Source: Bradyrhizobium sp. CSS354
GTDB lineage: Bacteria; Pseudomonadota; Alphaproteobacteria; Rhizobiales; Xanthobacteraceae
Length of the DNA stretch: 64,000 nucleotides
Direction of reading: 5' to 3'
NCBI RefSeq assembly: GCF_029051725.1
Contig: NZ_JAACFU010000015.1
Span: 105,846 to 169,845 of the forward strand
Shown here: positions 58,577 through 64,000 of the stretch, one piece after another
How the letters are laid out: each line of letters begins with the position of its first letter
Position numbering within the stretch: the first letter of the stretch is position 1
Notes under the pieces: model-generated
The model's input: only the letters and a program-made list of their open reading frames with translations
Databases searched by the model: none
What the model was told of the DNA's origin: nothing
Translations under genes and position numbers: made by a program

Positions 58577-59497
58577 ATGCGCCTTTCAATGGCGATATCG
58601 GGCGGCCTGTTGCTGGCAGCGTGCCTGCTGGCCACGGGTGCCTCCGCCCAGACCGGTGGCAGCGAAGGGCTTAGCCCGACGCTGTCAGCGATCAAGATCG
58701 CGCACACCGTGCGGCTCGGCTATCGCGAGAGCTCGCCGCCGTTTTCTTTCCTCGACCAGGCCAACCGACCGATCGGCTACAGCCTCGAACTCTGCGAGGC
58801 TATCGTCGAGGAGATCGGCGTCGAGGTCGACGATCCCAATCTGAAGATTGCCTACGTCAAGGTCACCTCGGATGACCGCATCGACGCCGTGCTTCAAAAC
58901 AAGATCGACCTGGAATGCGGCTCGACCACGGCCAATGCCGAGCGCGGCAAGCGCGTTGCCTTCTCGCCGCTGATGTTCGTCGCCGGCACCAAGCTGATGG
59001 TGCCGAAGGCGTCCAGCGTCCAGTCACTGACTGATCTGAAGGGTAAGACTATCGTGGTGACGAAGGGCACCACCAACGAGCAGGCGATCCAGGCGGCCGA
59101 CAAGAAGTCCTCGCTGGGACTGACCATCGTTGTCGGTGCAGATCACGAGCAGTCGTACCAGATGCTCGTCGACGGCAAGGCCGACGCGTTCGCGACCGAC
59201 GATATCCTGCTGTCCAGCCTGATCGTGCGCCACAAGGCACAGGACAAATTCCGCGTCACCGGCGATTACCTGTCCTACGATCCCTATGGCATCATGTTCC
59301 GCAAGGGCGAGCCGCAACTGGCGGCCGTGGTCGACCGCACTTTCCGCAAGCTTGGCTCCAACCACGACCTCGTTCCGCTCTACAACAAATGGTTCACCGC
59401 ACGGCTTCCGACCGGCGAACGGCTGAACGTGCCGATCTCGCTGCAGCTTGAGGAAGCCTTCAAGGCGATGGACGATTCCGCGAGCGCGAATAACTAG
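58577..59497 (+). CDS. Glutamate/aspartate-type periplasmic solute-binding protein (SBP_bac_3)
   Basis: 306 residues with a signal peptide (MRLSMAISGGLLLAACLLAT ... ASAQ) and a type II binding fold: VRLGYRESSPPFSFLDQANRPIGYSLELCEAI, IDLECGSTTANAERGKRVAFS and KTIVVTKGTTNEQAIQAA, the GltI/DEBP pattern for acidic amino acids. Start ATG 58577 with GGAG upstream, 12 bp after the symporter stop. No ABC permease or ATPase follows, so it may serve the symporter or a distant ABC system. Confidence 0.92.
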   Translation: MRLSMAISGGLLLAACLLATGASAQTGGSEGLSPTLSAIKIAHTVRLGYRESSPPFSFLDQANRPIGYSLELCEAIVEEIGVEVDDPNLKIAYVKVTSDDRIDAVLQNKIDLECGSTTANAERGKRVAFSPLMFVAGTKLMVPKASSVQSLTDLKGKTIVVTKGTTNEQAIQAADKKSSLGLTIVVGADHEQSYQMLVDGKADAFATDDILLSSLIVRHKAQDKFRVTGDYLSYDPYGIMFRKGEPQLAAVVDRTFRKLGSNHDLVPLYNKWFTARLPTGERLNVPISLQLEEAFKAMDDSASANN

Positions 59498-59521
59498 CGC
59501 TTGTGCGACGAGCGAAAACTC

Positions 59522-59548
59522 GCCCTCTCCCTGACAAGGGGAGAGGGC
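59522..59548. terminator. Bidirectional hairpin between convergent genes
   Basis: GCCCTCTCCC (59522-59531) pairs with GGGAGAGGGC (59539-59548). It lies between the convergent binding-protein and NTF2-like genes. No U tract is present, so it may be only a repeat remnant of the CCCTCTCCC...GGGAGAGGG type. Confidence 0.4.
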
Positions 59549-59570
59549 CTAGCAAACGATCAGCGCGGCC

Positions 59571-59936
59571 TCACGCGCCCGCGGGCACCTGGTCCAGAAA
59601 TCCCGTGATGCTCCTGATGCGGCCGTCCTTCAGCACGGCGAAATCCGTCCCCTTGATCGGGCTGTCGATGGCATCAGGACCAAGACCCCAACTGAAGCGG
59701 ACATGGTCGCCGTAGCCGTTGGGCTCGCCGATCAACTTAAACTTGAAGTCGGGGAAGCGTTGCTGCACGCCTGCGATCAGCGCGTCGACGCCGTCATGGC
59801 CGTCACCCTTCATCAGGGGATCGACATAGCTCGCATCCGCTGTCCAGTTCTGGCTCAGCAGTTCGCGCCGGCGGCCGGCTGCACGTTCGTTCCAGAGATC
59901 GATGTAGCGGCGGGCGATGGTGATCGGGTCGGTCAT
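59571..59936 (-). CDS. NTF2-like/SnoaL-family protein
   Basis: 121 residues: TIARRYIDLWNERAAGRRRELLSQNWTADASYVDPLM and a beta-sheet region with FSWGLGPDAIDSPIKGTDFAVLKDGRI, the cone-shaped NTF2-like fold used by SnoaL cyclases, ketosteroid isomerases and many uncharacterised proteins. Asp and His residues that could act in catalysis are present but not diagnostic. Start ATG 59936 with AAGGAGAC upstream. Confidence 0.85.
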   Translation of the reverse strand: MTDPITIARRYIDLWNERAAGRRRELLSQNWTADASYVDPLMKGDGHDGVDALIAGVQQRFPDFKFKLIGEPNGYGDHVRFSWGLGPDAIDSPIKGTDFAVLKDGRIRSITGFLDQVPAGA

Positions 59937-60045
59937 TGTCGTCTCCTTCGATGGCGCCGTGTCGTTCGGCTGACCTGACTATCGAAGGTTCACGCGCGCT
60001 GATCGATTACCTCTGAGGTCATCAGCGCGCGTGAATTTTCCGCAG

Positions 60046-60396
60046 TTACTTCGCCGCCGTGACCATGATTTCGACGGTGTATTGTGCTGCCGCGAGCTTG
60101 GCTTCGACGGTGGCGCGTGCCGGCGTGTTGCCGGGCGAGACCCAGGCGTCCCACACCGCGTTCATCTCGCCAAACGTCTTCATGTCGGTGATGTAGATCG
60201 TCGCCGAGAGAAGTTTCGACTTGTCGGTGCCGGCCTTGGCGAGATGGCTGTCGATGGTCGCCAGGATGTCCTGGGTCTGCTTCGTCACGCTTTCGCCGGC
60301 GGCGTTGTTGGCGACGACACCGGCGAGATAGACGGTGTTGCCGTGCACCACGACCTGGCTCATGCGCGGGCCGGTTTCAAGACGCTGAATGCTCAT
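60046..60396 (-). CDS. RidA-family protein (reactive imine deaminase)
   Basis: 116 residues from ATG 60396 with AAGGAGA upstream. RidA fold (MSQVVVHGNTVYLAGVVANN; QTQDILATIDSHLAKAGTDKSKLLSATIYITDMKTFGEMN; PARATVEAKLA with the Arg that binds the imine carboxylate). RidA proteins hydrolyse 2-aminoacrylate-type enamines; other subfamilies act in catabolic pathways. The final glutamate typical of RidA proper is not clear, so it may be an Rid subfamily member. Confidence 0.9.
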   Translation of the reverse strand: MSIQRLETGPRMSQVVVHGNTVYLAGVVANNAAGESVTKQTQDILATIDSHLAKAGTDKSKLLSATIYITDMKTFGEMNAVWDAWVSPGNTPARATVEAKLAAAQYTVEIMVTAAK

Positions 60397-60453
60397 TGGG
60401 GGTCTCCTTTGAATGGCGGCCCTGTCTAGCGCAGCGGCTTGTCCCGTGCCACC

Positions 60454-60507
60454 CCAGGCACGCATGCGTTGCCAGGCACGCATGCGTCGTCGGCCATGCA
60501 TGCGTCG
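60454..60507. repeat. Three ACGCATGCGT-type units at exact 18-bp spacing
   Basis: Decamers start at 60460 (ACGCATGCGT), 60478 (ACGCATGCGT) and 60496 (ATGCATGCGT), the first two being perfect palindromes, within 18-bp units beginning CCAGGC. They lie 64 bp and further upstream of ridA, between it and the esterase gene. Confidence 0.85.
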
Positions 60508-60511
60508 CATT

Positions 60512-61429
60512 TCAAGGAAACTGACCGAAGAATGTCCAGATCGTCTCGGCGGCGTCGATGTCGCCGTTCTGCGATCCGAGCAAACTGGCGGCGACCTTTG
60601 GGAAGCGGGCATCCGGAGAAAATCCGGGCATGCGGTGACCGCCTTGATTGATGCGATAAAGCACGACGTCGTGTCCCTCAGGGCAGCGCGAGGAGATCCG
60701 TGTCACCGTGGACTGGTCTGTGGGCGCCCTGTCGGGCAGATCGGTCATTTCGGAATTGTCGGTCTCGCAGCCGTTGAGCTTGCGCCAGAACGCAAGCGTC
60801 TCGTCGGTGGACCAGAAACCGTCTGCGGCATAATAGCTCGATCCGCGGCCGCCCTCGTAGGGGACCAGTGGATCGGCCGTGCCGTTCATCAGCAGCATCG
60901 GCAGCGGCCGCGACGGATGGCAGGTGACCGCGGCCTCATCGGTGAGGTTCATGCTCACGCTCGCGCCGGCAGCAAACAGATCGGCGCGGGCGCAGACCAG
61001 TGTCATCGCCATGGCGCCGCCATTGGAGATGCCGGTGACATAGACGCGGCGAGGATCGGCGGTGCCGTTCGCCACCAGCTTCTCGACGAGTTTTGCGATG
61101 AAGGCGACGTCGTCGGTGCCCGCGGGCGGGCCACGGAGCGCCGGTCCCGCCTTGGTCCTCGCATCGGCCCATGCGTGGTTGAGGCCATCAGGAAAGACCA
61201 CGGCGAACCCTTCGCGCTTTGCGACTTGCGGCCACGCCGTCCGCGTCATCATGTCGGCGCCGCGCTGGGTCTTGCCATGCAGCACGACCACGAGCGGCAC
61301 GAGCCGCTTTGCCGGCAATTGCACAGCGTAGGACCGCTTCACGCCGTCGATGTCGATCGTATCGGCGGACGCAGCCGGGGCGGCGGCCAATGCCGCAACA
61401 AACGCCGCGATGCGCATCCGCCCCCGCAT
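60512..61429 (-). CDS. Exported PHB-depolymerase/LpqC-family esterase
   Basis: 305 residues from ATG 61429 (or ATG 61417). A signal peptide (RIAAFVAALAAAPAASA) precedes an alpha/beta hydrolase: LVPLVVVLHGKTQRGADMM, the lipase box GISNGGAMA with Ser nucleophile, PMLLMNGTADPLVPYEGG (Asp) and INQGGHRMPG (His). The family covers poly(3-hydroxybutyrate) depolymerases and feruloyl-esterase-like enzymes; feruloyl or PHB oligomer esters are possible. It starts 3 bp after the FAD dehydrogenase stop and is surely in its operon. Confidence 0.88.
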   Translation of the reverse strand: MRGRMRIAAFVAALAAAPAASADTIDIDGVKRSYAVQLPAKRLVPLVVVLHGKTQRGADMMTRTAWPQVAKREGFAVVFPDGLNHAWADARTKAGPALRGPPAGTDDVAFIAKLVEKLVANGTADPRRVYVTGISNGGAMAMTLVCARADLFAAGASVSMNLTDEAAVTCHPSRPLPMLLMNGTADPLVPYEGGRGSSYYAADGFWSTDETLAFWRKLNGCETDNSEMTDLPDRAPTDQSTVTRISSRCPEGHDVVLYRINQGGHRMPGFSPDARFPKVAASLLGSQNGDIDAAETIWTFFGQFP

Positions 61430-61432
61430 GGT

Positions 61433-63103
61433 CTAGCCCACGGCCTGCGCCGCGGCGCGGCCCGCATTGCGGCCCGAGAACAGGCAGCCGCCGAGGAACG
61501 TGCCTTCCAGCGAGCGATAGCCGTGCACGCCACCGCCGCCGAAGCCGGCGGCTTCGCCCACTGCATAGAGGCCGGGGATGACGCTGCCCTCATCGCCGAA
61601 CACACGCGAAGAGAGGTCTGTCTCGAAACCGCCCAGCGTCTTGCGGGTGAGAATGTTGAGCTTGACCGCGATCAGCGGCCCTTGCGCGGGATCGAGGATG
61701 CGGTGAGGGGAGGCGGTGCGGATCAGCCTGTCGCCGATATAGCGCCGCGCATTGTGGATGTTCATCACCTGCGCATCCTTGACGTAAGGGTTCGTGATTT
61801 CACGGTCGCGCGCCTCGATCTGCATCTTAATGTGCTCGAGCTTGAGGAGGTCGCTGCCGACCAGCTTGTTCATGGCCGCAACGAGATCCTCGATCTTGTC
61901 GCGCACGATGAAGTCGACACCATGGCTTTTGAACGCTTCCACCGGCGCCGGCGCGCCCTTGTTGGTGGCGCGCTTGATCGTCATGCGCCAGCTTTTGCCG
62001 GTGAGATCGGGATTCTGCTCCGAGCCCGACAGCGCGAACTCCTTCTTGATGATGCTCTGGGTCAGGATGAACCAGGAATATTCGTAGCCGGTGGACATGA
62101 TGTATTGGAGCTGGCCGAGGGTGTCGGAGCCGGGAAACAACGGCGCCGGCAAGCGCGTGCCGGTGGCGTCGAACCACATCGAGGAGGGGCCGGGCAGGAT
62201 GCGGATGCCGTGGCGCGGCCAGATCGGTGACCAGTTCTGGATGCCTTCGACATAATGCCACATGCGGTCGCGGTTGATCAGCCGCGCGCCTGATGTCTCG
62301 GTGATGCCGATCATGCGGCCGTCGACATGCTCGGGCACGCCGGAGATCATGAATTTCGGCGGCTCGCCGAGCCGCTTCGGCCAGTTCTGCCGGACCAGCT
62401 CGTGATTGCCGCCAATGCCGCCCGAGGCGACGATCACGGCTTGCGCCTTCAACGCAAACTCGCCGACGACGTTGCGCGATGAACTCTTGCCGCGCTCGAC
62501 ATTGTCGGGGGCGAGAATGGCGCCGCCGACGCCATCCACCGTGCCGTTGGTGATCGAGAGCGCATCGACGCGATGGCGGAACCGAAAGGTCAGCCGACCG
62601 CTTTTGACGGCCTCGCGCGCGCGGCGCTCGAACGGCTCGACGATGCCGGGCCCGGTGCCCCAGGTGACATGAAAGCGCGGCACTGAATTGCCGTGGCCCA
62701 TGGCGTCATAGCCGCCGCGCTCGGCCCATCCGACCACGGGAAAGATGCGATGGCCCATCGCGCGCAGCCAGGCGCGCTTCTCGCCGGCCGCGAACGCCAC
62801 ATAGGCCTCGGCCCATTGGCGCGGCCAGAAATCCTCGTCACGGTCGAAGCCGGCGGTGCCGAGCCAGTCCTGCATCGCGAGGTCGTAGGAGTCCTTGATG
62901 CCGAGCCGGCGCTGCTCCGGCGAATCGACCAGGAACAATCCGCCGAACGACCAGAACGCCTGGCCGCCGACCGACTGCTCGCCCTCCTGGTCGACCACGA
63001 TCACGCGCTTGCCGGCATCCGCAATCTCGGTTGCGGCCACGAGGCCCGACAGTCCGGCGCCGACAATGATGACGTCAGTCTCTTCAGTCATCCGTTCGGC
63101 CAT
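61433..63103 (-). CDS. FAD-binding dehydrogenase (KstD/fumarate-reductase flavoprotein family)
   Basis: 556 residues. FAD motif VIIVGAGLSGLVAATEIADAG, the covalent-flavin-free FAD_binding_2 architecture, GGQAFWSFGGLF, VIVASGGIGGNHELVRQNWP and the C-terminal GLYAVGEAAGFGGGGVHGYRSLEGTFLGGCLFSGRNAG. The pattern is that of 3-ketosteroid-delta-1-dehydrogenase-like proteins annotated simply as FAD-binding dehydrogenase. Start ATG 63103. First gene of a minus-strand run through esterase, RidA and NTF2-like genes. Confidence 0.9.
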   Translation of the reverse strand: MAERMTEETDVIIVGAGLSGLVAATEIADAGKRVIVVDQEGEQSVGGQAFWSFGGLFLVDSPEQRRLGIKDSYDLAMQDWLGTAGFDRDEDFWPRQWAEAYVAFAAGEKRAWLRAMGHRIFPVVGWAERGGYDAMGHGNSVPRFHVTWGTGPGIVEPFERRAREAVKSGRLTFRFRHRVDALSITNGTVDGVGGAILAPDNVERGKSSSRNVVGEFALKAQAVIVASGGIGGNHELVRQNWPKRLGEPPKFMISGVPEHVDGRMIGITETSGARLINRDRMWHYVEGIQNWSPIWPRHGIRILPGPSSMWFDATGTRLPAPLFPGSDTLGQLQYIMSTGYEYSWFILTQSIIKKEFALSGSEQNPDLTGKSWRMTIKRATNKGAPAPVEAFKSHGVDFIVRDKIEDLVAAMNKLVGSDLLKLEHIKMQIEARDREITNPYVKDAQVMNIHNARRYIGDRLIRTASPHRILDPAQGPLIAVKLNILTRKTLGGFETDLSSRVFGDEGSVIPGLYAVGEAAGFGGGGVHGYRSLEGTFLGGCLFSGRNAGRAAAQAVG

Positions 63104-63384
63104 GTGTTTTCCCCTGCATGTGTTTCCCCCTCCACAGGTTCCCCCCTGTAGTTGCCCGGATTGAAGCCGGCGGTTGCAACTGAGATCAAGAGTGTGGCGC
63201 GTAAGACATCGTTAACTTGTTCCACTTCGGGAAAAAGAGCGCCCGAGTGCAGCGCCGGCGCAACACTGGATTTGAATTTGTTTTGAACGAGCCGGCATGC
63301 CTAGACAAAACCGCGGTTACGACAGACCCTAGCAGGGCATCACCACCTGACACACAGATTCGAATTCGACTGGGGCGGGGGCCA

Positions 63385-63855
63385 ATGAAGTTTCTGACGG
63401 GGTTGCTTGCGGCGGTTCTCCTGATCGCGAGCATGGGCGCTTCTCAGGCAGTGGTTCGGATCGCGGATGACCGCGGCGGCCGAATCGGAACCTACGTCGA
63501 CAAATACCAGGACCTGCGACAGTCGGGCGATACCGTCATCATCGACGGTCTCTGCGCCTCTGCCTGCACCATCGTCCTCGGCGCCATCCCGCCTGACCGC
63601 ATTTGCGTGACCTCGCACGCGACACTGGGTTTCCACGCAGCGTGGGATTTCGGCAGCAACGGCCGCGCCGTCACCAATACCGAAGCGACCCAGATGCTCT
63701 ATGCGATGTATCCCTCGCAGGTGAAGCGCTGGATCAATCAGCGCGGCGGCCTCACCCCGCATATGCTCTTTCTGAAGGGCAGGCAGCTCCAGGCCATGTA
63801 CAAGCCCTGCTACCTCGACGCGCAGGCCTCGGCCAACAAGCCGTCGTCAAGATAG
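63385..63855 (+). CDS. Exported ClpP-like (COG3904-type) protein
   Basis: 156 residues from ATG 63385 with GGGGCGGGGG upstream; a signal peptide ends at ASQA. The core TVIIDGLCASACTIVLGAI places a serine in the CASAC motif, and LGFHAAWD supplies a histidine, the arrangement seen in periplasmic ClpP-like proteins. It is shorter than typical ones, lacking the N-terminal half of the fold, so activity is doubtful. The frame is open to 63217 without family sequence. Function unknown. Confidence 0.75.
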   Translation: MKFLTGLLAAVLLIASMGASQAVVRIADDRGGRIGTYVDKYQDLRQSGDTVIIDGLCASACTIVLGAIPPDRICVTSHATLGFHAAWDFGSNGRAVTNTEATQMLYAMYPSQVKRWINQRGGLTPHMLFLKGRQLQAMYKPCYLDAQASANKPSSR

Positions 63856-63892
63856 ACCGCGGCAGGCGCTCGCTTCGTCTAACCTGAATTTT

Positions 63893-63977
63893 CGTCATGG
63901 CCGGGCCTGTCCCGGCCATCCACGTTCTTGGGCCGGCGAGAAGTGCGTGGATGCCCGGGACAAGCCCGGGCATGACG
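63893..63977. repeat. CGTCATGGCCGGGC palindromic repeat, second copy
   Basis: CGTCATGGCCGGGCCTGTCC pairs with GGACAAGCCCGGGCATGACG; inner GGCCATCCACG / CGTGGATGCC. Same family as 29652-29737. Confidence 0.88.
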
Positions 63978-64000
63978 GAGATCCTCCCCACCATACGACC

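Noticed and set aside
1..64000. CRISPR arrays
   Set aside because: The repeats seen are palindromic dispersed elements and one triple 18-bp unit; no array of identical repeats with unique spacers and no cas genes.
1..64000. Insertion sequences or transposase genes
   Set aside because: No transposase-like reading frame was recognised; the dispersed palindromes are too short to encode one.

Overview
The window reads as chromosome of a high-GC alphaproteobacterium of the Rhizobiales, most like Bradyrhizobium. This rests on the gene content and order (rpmB, a DUF3108 protein, a SUV3-like helicase, an S4 protein, fdxA and carD in a row; cyoABCD-surf1-regS-regR), on GC-rich codon use, and on many imperfect palindromic intergenic repeats. 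The species is inferred from family knowledge; no search was run.

Left edge (1-3000): a visibly more A/T-rich accessory patch. It carries a ZorA/ZorB pair of a Zorya-type anti-phage system, cut by the window edge in zorB, with an LprI-domain membrane protein 58 bp upstream on the same strand.

3-11.3 kb is conserved core: rpmB, DUF3108, SUV3-like helicase, S4 protein with no ordinary start codon, 7Fe ferredoxin and CarD. 11.3-18.3 kb is a tightly packed minus-strand operon for a bo3-type quinol oxidase, its SURF1 assembly factor and a RegB/RegA-type redox two-component system. A perfect 11-bp inverted repeat lies between cyoA and a divergent MFS transporter.

19.9-32.9 kb holds an M48 lipoprotein protease, a nuclease-like protein, a Leu/Ile/Val-type binding protein, a crotonase/VOC pair, a crotonase plus two acyl-CoA dehydrogenases, an SDR, and small envelope proteins. 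33-44 kb is catabolic: an AMP-dependent ligase, RraA-like protein, cupin and Bug-type binding protein (interrupted by a low-GC serine protease), tRNA-Arg(CCT), a GYF/DUF2569 membrane protein, an amidohydrolase, an acyl-CoA dehydrogenase, two PanE-like reductases and a third crotonase.

44-49.3 kb: a LysR regulator divergent from an FAD oxidoreductase that leads into an SsuABC/TauABC-type importer. 49.5-54.8 kb: a gentisate cluster (CoA ligase, salicylyl-CoA-5-hydroxylase-like monooxygenase, gentisate dioxygenase, maleylpyruvate/maleylacetoacetate isomerase, MarR regulator). A nearly identical 25-bp site overlaps the -10 region of both minus-strand promoters and is the likely MarR operator. 55-64 kb: a cysteine-repeat secreted protein, a CurA-like reductase, a DAACS symporter followed at once by a solute-binding protein, and a minus-strand run of FAD dehydrogenase, esterase, RidA and NTF2-like genes, then a ClpP-like exported protein.

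The candidates for something less described are the Zorya locus with its duplicated ZorA tail and LprI-like neighbour, the shared gentisate operator, and the binding protein paired with a secondary symporter.
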